Part shown: positions 43,817-53,107 of the stretch, one piece after another
Layout of the letters: the number at the start of each line of letters is the position of its first letter
Numbering within the stretch: the first letter of the stretch is position 1
From: Chloroflexota bacterium
GTDB taxonomy: Bacteria; Chloroflexota; Ktedonobacteria; Ktedonobacterales; Ktedonobacteraceae
DNA length: 64,000 bases
Assembly: GCA_902810755.1 (NCBI GenBank)
Contig: CADDYT010000011.1
Coordinates: forward strand, 9,730 to 73,729
Direction: 5' to 3'
Notes under the pieces: generated by a model
Database searches by the model: none
What the model was told of the DNA's origin: nothing
Seen by the model: the letters and a program-made list of their open reading frames with translations, nothing else
Translations under genes and position numbers: made by a program

Positions 43817-44899
43817 ATGGTCACGGTATCGATTGTCGGCGTGACGGGCTATACCGGGCTGGAACTGCTGCGACTGCTGACCGGGCATCCCTATTTTACC
43901 GTTACATCGGTGACGGGGCGCAGCGCGGCGGGCAAGCGACTGGACGAAGTGTTCCCGCAGTTGCAGGCGCTGGCCTATGCCCCGGATGCGCGCAGAGCGA
44001 TTGATCCGGCTATGGTGATTACGGATGAGCCGGAGCAGACCGATCTGGCCTTTGTCTGCCTGCCCCACGCGGCGGCGGCGGAATCTGTGGTCAAGCTGCT
44101 TGAACGCGGCATGCGGGTAGTAGACCTCTCGGCTGATTTCCGCCTGCGCAACGTTGCTGAATACGAGCAGTGGTACAAACACAGTCATCCCGCGCCTGCC
44201 CTGCTGGAAACTGCCGTCTACGGGCTGTGCGAGCGGCACCGCGACCGTATCGCCGAAAGCGCGCTGGTGGCCAACCCCGGCTGTTATGCCACCACCGCCA
44301 TTCTCGCCTTGCTGCCCGCCTTCGCGCATGGCCTGATCGAGCCGGATATCATCATCGATGCCAAATCCGGCGTTAGCGGCGCCGGGCGCGGCCTCACGCT
44401 GGGGACGCATTACGCCGAGGCCAATGAGGATGTCAGCGCCTACAGTCTCTCCGGCCATCGCCACCTGCCCGAGATGGTGCAGGAACTGGAAGCGGGAGCG
44501 CAGGCTGGCGGCCATCCAGTAGCCACCCTGCGTATCACCTTCATCCCGCATCTCATGCCCATGACACGCGGCATCCTGGCAACCTGCTATGCCAACTTCA
44601 GGCAGGAGAATGGGCGGCACGCGCCAACGACGGCGGAAGTGCGCGAATTGTATGAAGCATACTACGTCAACGAGCCGTTTGTGCATATCGTTGACCAGCC
44701 GCCGCATACGAAGTGGACGTATGGCAGCAATGCCTGCATCATCTATCCAATGGTGGATGCGCGCACCGGGCGTTTTGTCGTGATCGGCTGCCTGGATAAT
44801 CTCGTCAAGGGCGCGGCAGGTCAGGCCGTGCAGAATGCAAACCGGCTTGCTGGCTTCCCGGAGACGGCGGGCTTGCCTGCGCTGGCTCTTTATCCGTAA
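43817..44899 (+). CDS. argC: N-acetyl-gamma-glutamyl-phosphate reductase
   Basis: 360 residues. The NADPH loop SIVGVTGYTGLELLRLL is at the start. The catalytic cysteine lies in VANPGCYATTAIL, and the family motif KSGVSGAGRGLTL and HxxE..GHRHLPEM follow. It reduces N-acetylglutamyl phosphate to the semialdehyde in arginine synthesis. ATG 43817 with GGAGGG seven bases upstream is the proper start; a TTG eight codons earlier lies inside the palindromic repeat. It is the first gene of the operon, under the T-box. Confidence 0.95.
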   Translation: MVTVSIVGVTGYTGLELLRLLTGHPYFTVTSVTGRSAAGKRLDEVFPQLQALAYAPDARRAIDPAMVITDEPEQTDLAFVCLPHAAAAESVVKLLERGMRVVDLSADFRLRNVAEYEQWYKHSHPAPALLETAVYGLCERHRDRIAESALVANPGCYATTAILALLPAFAHGLIEPDIIIDAKSGVSGAGRGLTLGTHYAEANEDVSAYSLSGHRHLPEMVQELEAGAQAGGHPVATLRITFIPHLMPMTRGILATCYANFRQENGRHAPTTAEVRELYEAYYVNEPFVHIVDQPPHTKWTYGSNACIIYPMVDARTGRFVVIGCLDNLVKGAAGQAVQNANRLAGFPETAGLPALALYP

Positions 44900-44986
44900 T
44901 CATACTTATTGTTGCTGTACACTGGAAAACCGGTACCGGAAAGAAGCAATCCTTAAAACCGGTAAAGCATGTGAGAGGTCTCATCT

Positions 44987-45886
44987 ATGTCTATTACATT
45001 TTCAACAACGCCAGAAGGCGACATTATCAGCGATCATCATTTGATTGCGCAGGTGCTACGCGAGGCCCTGCCGTACATCGATTTTTTGAAGGGCAAGACG
45101 CTGGTGATAAAACTGGGTGGCAGCACGCTGGAACACCAGCGCGAGGTTTTGCAGGACATCGTGTGGCTGCGGGCGTTGGGGGCAAATCCGGTGCTGGTAC
45201 ACGGCGGCGGCCCGTATATCAACGAATGGCTAACGAAGCTGAATATTCCCACGCAGTTTGAGCAGGGGCTGCGTGTCACCGATGCGCAGACACTCGAAGT
45301 GGTGCGTATGGTGCTGCTGGGGCAGGTGAACCAGCGACTGGTCTCGATGGCGGCGCAGATGGGTGGCAAAGCGATCGGCCTGAGCGGCACGGATGGCAGT
45401 ATGGTACGCGCGCGTTTTGCCGATGAGCGGCTTGGCTTCGTGGGCGAAATCGAAACAGTTGACCCCACGCCCGTGCAGGTGCTGGTCGACCAGGGCTACA
45501 TTCCGGTGGTGGCGCCGCTGGGCGAGGGGCCGAACGGCACGTGCCTGAATATCAACGCCGATCTGGTGGCCGCGCACCTGGCCGGGGCGCTCAACGCGGA
45601 GAAGCTTATCTTCCTGAGCAACGTCATCGGCATCTGCCGCCAGGACGGTTCGCTGATCTCTGAACTGACCGAGCAGGAGGCGAAGCAACTGATCGAGCAA
45701 GGCGTCATTAACGGCGGCATGATTCCAAAGGTTTCGGCCTGTCTGGATGCCTTGCAGGCAGTGCCGCGCGTGCATATCGTCGATGGCCGGGAGCCGCACG
45801 TCCTGCTACGCGAACTCTTTACCGATCAGGGCGCGGGTACGATGATTGTGCGCGGGAAAACAGACGAACAGACAAAAGAAGAATAG
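44987..45886 (+). CDS. argB: Acetylglutamate kinase
   Basis: 299 residues of the amino-acid kinase fold. KTLVIKLGGSTLEHQ holds the ATP-binding lysine and glycines. VLVHGGGPYINEWL, LSGTDGSMVRAR, LNINADLVAAHLA and GGMIPKVSACLDAL are all standard. It phosphorylates N-acetylglutamate. The arginine genes in the window are only argC and argB; argJ, argD, argF, argG and argH must be elsewhere. The extra N-terminal 25 residues may form the helix that allows hexamer formation and arginine feedback. Confidence 0.95.
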   Translation: MSITFSTTPEGDIISDHHLIAQVLREALPYIDFLKGKTLVIKLGGSTLEHQREVLQDIVWLRALGANPVLVHGGGPYINEWLTKLNIPTQFEQGLRVTDAQTLEVVRMVLLGQVNQRLVSMAAQMGGKAIGLSGTDGSMVRARFADERLGFVGEIETVDPTPVQVLVDQGYIPVVAPLGEGPNGTCLNINADLVAAHLAGALNAEKLIFLSNVIGICRQDGSLISELTEQEAKQLIEQGVINGGMIPKVSACLDALQAVPRVHIVDGREPHVLLRELFTDQGAGTMIVRGKTDEQTKEE

Positions 45887-45901
45887 AGGGTTAAGGGAGT
45901 T

Positions 45902-47407
45902 ATGAGAAAGCGGATAGAGCGGCTGCGTGGCATGTATGATCTCCTGCCGGAGACGTATCAGCAGCAGCACTGGTTGACGGAGCGCGTGCAGGCTTTTCTG
46001 GCCTCTGCCGGCTATGCCCCCGTTGACGCGCCGATCCTGGAACGCAGTGATCTCTTTCTGACCAGCTTCGGGCAGGAAGCGTGGCAGAATCTCTACGCCT
46101 TTCACCTGCATCACCGCGATCACTGCCTGCGACCGGAATACACTGCCTCAATCTGCCGTCTCTATCGCGATCACTACCAGCAGCAGCCGCTGCCGCAGCG
46201 TTTCCAGTACGCGGGGCCAGTTTTCCGCTACGAGGCTCCGGGGCGCGGACGCTATCGCCAGCATACGCAGCTCGGCGTAGAACTATTCGGCGGGCAGACG
46301 GCGGCAGCTGATGCCGAAATAGTGCAACTGGCCTGTGACGTGCTGGCGCAACTCAAGATTGAGCAGTATCGGCTGGAACTCGGCCATATCGGCGTTGCCG
46401 GTGGCTTCATCAATCGCCTCCATCTCGACGACCACGCCGCCCGCCTCTTGCTCAGTCTGATGGAGCAGATCAGCCGCTCCGAGGACGGCGAGCGCCTGGC
46501 TCAGGCCCGGCTTGAGGCACTCTACCCTGTCGATAGTCTGAGCGAAGAGGTGAGTGACACTACAGAGAGTGCAGCGAGCATGCCGGAAGTGGAGAAACGC
46601 TATATAAGCTCGCTGCTGAGCGGCATCAGCATCTCGTTCGGGGATGATGATGTGCGCCACGAGGTGGTGGAACGTTTTCTCTGGAAGATGGGACGCGGAG
46701 AGCAGCGGCGGCAAATTCTGCACGCGCTGGAATTTCTGCGCGCCCTGCATGCCGTGGCGGGCGCGCCGCCTGCCGTCTTCGAGGCCTTACGCGAACTGCT
46801 TGCTCGTTATGAACTTGACGCGCAGCCGCTGCAAGAACTGGAACAGCTGGTGGAGATGCTGGTACAGAACGGAGTAGCGAGCCAGCATATTTTCCTCAAT
46901 CTCTCGCTCGGTCGCGGCGTCAGCTACTACACCGGTCTCGTCTTTGAGATACACGCGCAGGATGCCGACGGCTTCGATGCCCAGCTCTGTGGCGGCGGTC
47001 GCTACGACCACCTGCTGCGTGCCGTTGGCAGCGCCCGCGATGTCAACGCCTGCGGCTTTGCCTTTGGCGTAGAGCGTCTGCTCTCGTTCGTTCCCGCCGA
47101 CGATTTGCCGGGAGCGCGAACTATACAGGCGCTGGTCATCCCGGTCAGCGCGCAGGAATTTCCCTATGCTCTGCGCGTCGCTCGCACAGTACGGGCCGCT
47201 GATCTGAGCGCCGAGGTGGACGTGACGGGACACGGCGTTGGCGCTGGCTTGCGGCTGGCTGCGAAGAAAGGTATACGGCTGGCGTTGATCGTCGGCAGCG
47301 ATGAGCAGCGGGAGAATAGCGTGACGATGCGCGACCTGCAAAGCGGGGAAGAGCATTTGCTGAGCCTTGAAGCGTTGGCCGCCGGGGGAAAGGAGCAACA
47401 TCTATGA
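45902..47407 (+). CDS. hisZ: HisZ/HisS-like protein (ATP-phosphoribosyltransferase regulatory subunit-like) with anticodon-type domain
   Basis: 501 residues. The class II aaRS core has LRGMYDLLPETYQQQ, LRPEYTASICRLYRDH, motif 2 VFRYEAPGRGRYRQHTQLG and LGRGVSYYTGLVFEI. The two usual HisRS histidine-site motifs are changed (LRPEGT to LRPEYT; RGLDYYT to RGVSYYT). An insertion of about 80 residues carries the Glu/Ser-rich LSEEVSDTTESAASMPEVE. Unlike typical HisZ (~320-420 aa), it keeps a C-terminal anticodon-binding-like domain (ALVIPVSAQEFPYALRVAR to LALIVGSDEQREN). Placement before hisG favours HisZ; a second HisRS-like paralogue is the alternative. Confidence 0.75.
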   Translation: MRKRIERLRGMYDLLPETYQQQHWLTERVQAFLASAGYAPVDAPILERSDLFLTSFGQEAWQNLYAFHLHHRDHCLRPEYTASICRLYRDHYQQQPLPQRFQYAGPVFRYEAPGRGRYRQHTQLGVELFGGQTAAADAEIVQLACDVLAQLKIEQYRLELGHIGVAGGFINRLHLDDHAARLLLSLMEQISRSEDGERLAQARLEALYPVDSLSEEVSDTTESAASMPEVEKRYISSLLSGISISFGDDDVRHEVVERFLWKMGRGEQRRQILHALEFLRALHAVAGAPPAVFEALRELLARYELDAQPLQELEQLVEMLVQNGVASQHIFLNLSLGRGVSYYTGLVFEIHAQDADGFDAQLCGGGRYDHLLRAVGSARDVNACGFAFGVERLLSFVPADDLPGARTIQALVIPVSAQEFPYALRVARTVRAADLSAEVDVTGHGVGAGLRLAAKKGIRLALIVGSDEQRENSVTMRDLQSGEEHLLSLEALAAGGKEQHL

Positions 47408-48468
47408 GCGCAGGAGATGAAATTCGCTTAGCTTTGCCGGGAAAGGGAACATTAGAGACGGCAACGCTCTCTTTCCTCGCCGAATGCGGCATGAAGGTCA
47501 ATCGCAACAATCCGCGCCAGTACCTCGCGCGCATACGCAGTATGCCGGAACTCGAGGTGGTTTTCCAGCGAGCCGCCGATATTCCGTCGCTCGTACAGGA
47601 TGGCGACGCCGCGCTTGGTATCACCGGCTACGATATCCTGGCCGAACACCGGGGCTACAGCGAGACCGGCGATGATGAGGATGACGAAGATGACGACCTG
47701 ATGATTCTGGCGCGTGACCTCGGCTATGGCAATTGTCGGCTGGTCGTTGCCGTGCCGGAAACCTGGATCGATGTCAGCACCTGCGCCGATCTCTGGCATC
47801 TTGCCGGCTATTATCAAACTCACAGGGGGCGCGGCCTGCGTATCGCCACCAAATATCCTATCCTGACCGGGCAATTTCTGCGGCGGCATGGCATCACGCA
47901 CTGCAAGATCGTCTCTCCGCATGGCGCGCTTGAGGCCGCGCCGCTCACCGATACCGCCGACCTGATCGTGGATCTGACCGAGACCGGTACGACGTTGCGC
48001 GAAAACCATTTGAAATTGCTGGAAGACGGCGTTGTGCTGCATTCCCAGGCCTGCCTGATCGCCAGCACGCGCCTGCTGCGCGAGAATAAGCAGGCCCTGC
48101 GCGTTGCCTCTACCATGCTGGAATTGATCGATGCCCGTATGCAGGCGCGCAATCGTTCGGTGCTGACTGCCTACATTCAGGGCGAGAGCGTCGAGGCCAT
48201 GCAGCGCATCTGCAACCGCCTGAAACCGTTCCTGTCCGGCGTCGAGTTTCGCCTGTCCGGCACCGATGGCAACGGCGTTGAAGACAATATGTATACTATC
48301 TCCGGCGTCATTAACGTTGCCGGAACCGGTGGGGAGTTGCTGGAAGCAGTCGCGGTGCTGCGCCATGCCGGGGCCATCAATATCAATGTCATCCCGCTCA
48401 CCTATCGCTTTGCCCGCGAATCGCAGAGCGTGCGAGCGTTGCAAGAACGCTTAAAGAGGCTGCATTGA
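47404..48468 (+). CDS. hisG: ATP phosphoribosyltransferase
   Basis: 354 residues. It carries out the first step of histidine synthesis, PRPP + ATP to PR-ATP. IRLALPGKGTLETATLSFL, DGDAALGITGYDILAE, RIATKYPILTGQFL and ADLIVDLTETGTTLRENHLKLLEDG are conserved motifs. A C-terminal segment (about 245-345; MLTAYI-like VLTAYIQGESVEAMQRI, MYTISGVINVAGTGGELLEAVAVLRHAGAININVIPL) resembles the ACT-like regulatory HisG_C domain, so it looks like the long form. That form usually does not need HisZ. An acidic loop (DDEDDEDDD, near 92-100) is inserted in the core. The start overlaps the hisZ stop as ATGA. Confidence 0.93.
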   Translation: MSAGDEIRLALPGKGTLETATLSFLAECGMKVNRNNPRQYLARIRSMPELEVVFQRAADIPSLVQDGDAALGITGYDILAEHRGYSETGDDEDDEDDDLMILARDLGYGNCRLVVAVPETWIDVSTCADLWHLAGYYQTHRGRGLRIATKYPILTGQFLRRHGITHCKIVSPHGALEAAPLTDTADLIVDLTETGTTLRENHLKLLEDGVVLHSQACLIASTRLLRENKQALRVASTMLELIDARMQARNRSVLTAYIQGESVEAMQRICNRLKPFLSGVEFRLSGTDGNGVEDNMYTISGVINVAGTGGELLEAVAVLRHAGAININVIPLTYRFARESQSVRALQERLKRLH

Positions 48469-50837
48469 GTAACACGAGCAAATCAATACAACTGAGTAAT
48501 GTGATTATCTTTGATCTGGATGGTGTCATTACCTGCGAGGATGCCTACTGGGACGCCGCAGGGCTGGTGTTGCATGAATTGCTCTACAGCCCCCGTTACT
48601 GGCATCTCGATAGCCGTCAGCTGGGACCAGATGGGCAATATCATCCTGTGACGACGGCTGCCGAGAGCCGTCGCGTCAGTCGCGCGGTATTTCCTGAAAC
48701 GGACATTCTGGCGCTCAAAGCGCGGGCCGTCAACACCAACTGGGATACCTGCTACGCGACCGTCTGTCTGCATCTCATCCCGCTTTTAGCCGCTCTGCCA
48801 GATCTGCCGTCGCTTTTGCCTTTGCAACCCTGGGATGCAAGCTGGTTGGCCGCATTACGAGAACGCATTTCTTATAGCCATAAAATACATACAGTCTTGC
48901 CGGAGACGATTGCGCCGTTTCTGGATACGCCCACCTTACATGGTCTGGTTGGCTTCGATCTGCTCAATCGCTTCGACGCCTATGCCAGCGAGCTACTTGG
49001 GTATCCCATTGAGCATGTCTTTTCGCGTTACAGCCCCTTCTGGACGTTTTGCCAGGATATGTTCCAGCAGTGGTATCTGGGCGACGAACTGTATACGCAG
49101 GTCTACGGTCATGCTCCCGCGCAGCGCGGTAAGCCGGGATGCATCCATTTTGAGCAGCCGCTTTTGCCGGTTGAGCAGATGCGTTCCACGCTTGAAACGC
49201 TGCGCCGGCAGGGCTATCTCCCCGGCATCGCTACCGGACGACGGCAGCAAGAGGCGCTCATTCCCCTCGAACGTTATGGCCTGCTTCCCTACTTCGTTGA
49301 AGAACATATCGCTACCAGCGACGATGTGGAGCGTGCCGAAGCCATCCTGCGCGTGCGCGGCGACCAGACGCTGCTGAACAAGCCTCACCCGTTTGTTTTC
49401 TTGCGGGCAGCAGGCATAGCGCAGGAAGCGGGGCAGGCTCCTCGCAGCTTCATCGTTGTGGGCGACTCTACCGGCGATATGCTGGGGGGGCGAGCGGCAG
49501 GCGCGCTGACCGTTGCGGTGCTGACGGGAGCGCGCACAGCAGAGGCCCGCGAGCTACTGGCGCGGAGCAAGCCGGATTTTACTATTGAAGATGTGACGAA
49601 ACTGCCGCAACTGCTGCAAGAGATTGATAGTCTTGCTACCATCCAGCGCCTGCAATTCACGGAGCGCGCAAAGGCCGAACAGCTGTTGCAACGCTGGTTC
49701 GCCCGCCATATGCATCTCGACGCGGAGAGCGTCACCCTGACGCCGAAGCCGGTCTCGCTCAACTCCTTCAACGGCTTTTACCGGGCTGGCGGTGAGGAAT
49801 ATTTCTTCAAGACGCACGTTGAGGAGCAGGGCGTGCTGCAAGAATATTATCACGCCGAATTGCTGCACCGCGCCGGGTACAACATCGTGCTGCCCCTGCG
49901 CACATTGCACGAAGAGGGGCAGCAAATGGTCATCTACCCCGTTGTGCGCTGGCCCGTCATGTTTGACCTCATGCGCGCTCTTGAGACCGGCCACGCCAAT
50001 ATTTCTCAGGAAACGCTGGTCGCCGCAGAGCAACGCGAGTGCGAGCGCCTGCTGAGCATCTATCAATCAACGCTTGCCGCCAGTACGGCGGCGGAGAATG
50101 CTCGCGCGCCCATCCACCAGCTTTTCTGGCACCGGTTGGCAGGGGGGCGGTTTCAGAGCTTCTATGTCGGCAAGCCTGTTCCGCTGCCGACGAGTGGCAA
50201 TGCAGAACTATCCTCAACAGGCATTCCCTTTGACAAGCTACTGCACTATCGCTGGGTCATTAATGGTGTTGCACAGCAGCGCACGCTGGGAGAGCTTATA
50301 GAATGCGCTCTTGTGGTGCTGCGTCCTGAGCAGACGGCAATGACAGTGGTAGGACATGGCGATGCGCACTTCGGCAACGTCTTTTTAGAGAACCGGCGCG
50401 ACTACCTCTACTTCGACCCTGCCTTTGCCGGACGACACTCGCCCCTGCTCGATATTGTCAAACCGCTCTACCACAATGTCTTTGCGACCTGGATGTACTT
50501 CCCGCAGGATGTTGTCCGCGACCTGCATACCTCTGTATATACAGCCAGGGAGACAGTGTATGTCGAACATGACTACGCGCTTTCCCCTGTGCGGCGGGCG
50601 ATGCTGCGCGCGAAGCTTGAGCGACTTGTGAAGCCGCTTGTGGAGGATCTGCGCGAGCGAGGGGCATTGCCGGAAAACTGGCAGGAGGTGCTGCGATTAG
50701 CATTGCTGTGCTGTCCGCTATTGACGGTCAACCTGCTGGATGAGCAGCGCATTCCAGTCGCGATCAACTGGTTAGGGCTGTCCCAGGCGGTACAACTGGG
50801 AAATAGCGGCGTTGAGCCGTGGAAGGACGAACTATGA
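48465..50837 (+). CDS. HAD phosphatase - aminoglycoside-phosphotransferase-like fusion protein in the his operon
   Basis: 790 residues. The N-terminal HAD part (about 10-390) has VIIFDLDGVITCEDAYWD (motif I), a large cap, GIATGR (motif II, about 253-258), LLNKPHPFV (motif III Lys, about 305) and VVGDSTGDMLGG (motif IV, about 330). All catalytic residues appear present. The C-terminal part (about 400-780) is APH-kinase-like with FNGFYRAGGEEYFFKTHVE, VGHGDAHFGNVFLENRRDYLYFDPAFAG (catalytic HGDxxxxN at about 629, and DPxxxG at about 652). It starts at TTG overlapping the hisG stop (TTGA) with GAGG upstream. Its stop overlaps hisH as ATGA. HAD activity could supply the histidinol-phosphate phosphatase step, but that is only a guess. 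Confidence 0.75.
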   Translation: MSNTSKSIQLSNVIIFDLDGVITCEDAYWDAAGLVLHELLYSPRYWHLDSRQLGPDGQYHPVTTAAESRRVSRAVFPETDILALKARAVNTNWDTCYATVCLHLIPLLAALPDLPSLLPLQPWDASWLAALRERISYSHKIHTVLPETIAPFLDTPTLHGLVGFDLLNRFDAYASELLGYPIEHVFSRYSPFWTFCQDMFQQWYLGDELYTQVYGHAPAQRGKPGCIHFEQPLLPVEQMRSTLETLRRQGYLPGIATGRRQQEALIPLERYGLLPYFVEEHIATSDDVERAEAILRVRGDQTLLNKPHPFVFLRAAGIAQEAGQAPRSFIVVGDSTGDMLGGRAAGALTVAVLTGARTAEARELLARSKPDFTIEDVTKLPQLLQEIDSLATIQRLQFTERAKAEQLLQRWFARHMHLDAESVTLTPKPVSLNSFNGFYRAGGEEYFFKTHVEEQGVLQEYYHAELLHRAGYNIVLPLRTLHEEGQQMVIYPVVRWPVMFDLMRALETGHANISQETLVAAEQRECERLLSIYQSTLAASTAAENARAPIHQLFWHRLAGGRFQSFYVGKPVPLPTSGNAELSSTGIPFDKLLHYRWVINGVAQQRTLGELIECALVVLRPEQTAMTVVGHGDAHFGNVFLENRRDYLYFDPAFAGRHSPLLDIVKPLYHNVFATWMYFPQDVVRDLHTSVYTARETVYVEHDYALSPVRRAMLRAKLERLVKPLVEDLRERGALPENWQEVLRLALLCCPLLTVNLLDEQRIPVAINWLGLSQAVQLGNSGVEPWKDEL

Positions 50838-51442
50838 TTGCGATTATTGATTATGGCGCGGGCAATATCCGCAGCATTGAGAAGGCGCTAGAGCATGTGG
50901 GCGCAGTGGTGCGCGTGACCGACGATCCGGCTGTTGTAGCCGACGCCGAAGCGATTGTCCTGCCTGGCGTTGGTTCTGGCGGTGCGGCCATGACGCGCAT
51001 GGTGGAGCGCGGCTTAGATGATGCCATCCGCGAGGCGACGCGGCAGGGCAAACCGTTTCTCGGTATTTGCCTGGGCATGCAACTGCTGGCAGAGCATCAC
51101 GCCGAGGGCGAAGTCGACGGGCTTGGCCTCTTTTCCGGCGAGGTGAGGCGCATTCCACACGGCCCCAAGATTCCGCACATGGGCTGGAATCAGGTCATGC
51201 CCCTCCATCCTGATCTGCATATCTTCGCGGATATTCCGCCGGATTCCTATTTTTACTTTGCCCATTCCTACTATGTCGAGCCGTATGATGCGCGGGGCGT
51301 GGCTGCCGTCACCGACTATGGCTCGCCCTATTGCAGCGTGATCGTCACCGAGCGCGTCTGGGGGACGCAGTTTCACCCGGAAAAGAGCGGCAACGTGGGT
51401 TTGCAACTACTCAGGAACTTTGTGAGGTGGATGAAGCAATGA
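50834..51442 (+). CDS. hisH: Imidazole glycerol phosphate synthase, glutaminase subunit
   Basis: 202 residues, class I glutamine amidotransferase. IIDYGAGNIRSIEKALE at the start; the nucleophile C79 in FLGICLGMQLL; H181 and E183 in WGTQFHPEKS. It supplies ammonia to HisF. The start ATG overlaps the stop of the HAD-APH fusion gene, and the hisA ATG overlaps its own stop. Both are ATGA junctions, so the genes are translated in sequence. Confidence 0.96.
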   Translation: MIAIIDYGAGNIRSIEKALEHVGAVVRVTDDPAVVADAEAIVLPGVGSGGAAMTRMVERGLDDAIREATRQGKPFLGICLGMQLLAEHHAEGEVDGLGLFSGEVRRIPHGPKIPHMGWNQVMPLHPDLHIFADIPPDSYFYFAHSYYVEPYDARGVAAVTDYGSPYCSVIVTERVWGTQFHPEKSGNVGLQLLRNFVRWMKQ

Positions 51443-52164
51443 TTATCCTGCCTGCTATCGACATCAAAGGCGGCCAGTGCGTGCGCCTCTACCAGGGAGA
51501 TTACGCGCAGGTCACGACCTATGAAACTGACCCTGTCAGTGTCGCGCAACGCTGGCAGGAGGCAGGGGCGAGCTGGCTGCACATTGTTGACCTGGATGGC
51601 GCGGCCAGCGGTCGGCCTGTGAACGACGAACTGATTGCTCGCATGCGTGCTGCTACTGATTTACATATAGAAGTTGGCGGCGGCATGCGTTCGCTTGTGC
51701 ATATCGAACGTATGCTGGAGATGGGCATTGAGCGCGTCATTCTCGGCACGGCGGCGCTGACTGACCGCTTGTTGCTGGAAATGTCCTTGAGATACTGGGG
51801 CGAGCGTATCGTCGTCGGACTGGACGCGCGTAACGGGCAAATTGCCACCTCCGGCTGGCGCGAGACTTCGCACGTGCAGGCTACCACGCTGGCGCGGGAA
51901 CTGAGCGCATCAGGCGTCAGACGTTTTATCTACACTGATATCGCCCGTGATGGCACTTTGCAGGGGCCAAATCTCACTATGCTGGCTGAGATGCAGCGTG
52001 CCATTGATGGGGCAGGAGCCACGCTCATCGCTTCGGGCGGCGTCAGTTCCCTGGCCGACTTGCGCGCCATTGCCGCGCTTGGCGTTGAGGGGGCCATCGT
52101 CGGCAAGGCGCTCTATACGGGCGCTATCGATCTTGGAGAAGCAATTGCGGAGTTTGAGAGGTAG
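51439..52164 (+). CDS. hisA: ProFAR isomerase
   Basis: 241 residues, (beta/alpha)8 barrel that isomerises N'-phosphoribosyl-formimino-AICAR-P. The two catalytic aspartates are in [19 protein letters not shown] (D8) and [22 protein letters not shown]-type phosphate-binding loops appear as [11 protein letters not shown] and [11 protein letters not shown]. An upstream open frame to 51331 is inside hisH and is rejected because the ATG at 51439 overlaps the hisH stop. Confidence 0.95.
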   Translation: MIILPAIDIKGGQCVRLYQGDYAQVTTYETDPVSVAQRWQEAGASWLHIVDLDGAASGRPVNDELIARMRAATDLHIEVGGGMRSLVHIERMLEMGIERVILGTAALTDRLLLEMSLRYWGERIVVGLDARNGQIATSGWRETSHVQATTLARELSASGVRRFIYTDIARDGTLQGPNLTMLAEMQRAIDGAGATLIASGGVSSLADLRAIAALGVEGAIVGKALYTGAIDLGEAIAEFER

Positions 52165-52172
52165 GCAAAGCT

Positions 52173-52943
<771 letters not shown>

Positions 52944-53107
52944 GATGAGTATACCAGCGTGGTTTCCATCATTTTTGTAAAAAAGAGCTTTACTGCGGTA
53001 AACCGGAAGAGACGCTCGACCACTACCTGCTCAGCTACCTTTGAGAAATATTCATTGCGGGTAGCGTAGTATCTTTGTGAGGCAGTTTGCTGGAAAGCTG
53101 TGGGAGT

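Noticed and set aside
45902..47407. Plain histidyl-tRNA synthetase
   Set aside because: The histidine-site motifs are altered (LRPEYT, RGVSYYT) and the gene lies inside the his operon directly before hisG; HisZ-like is the better reading, though not certain.
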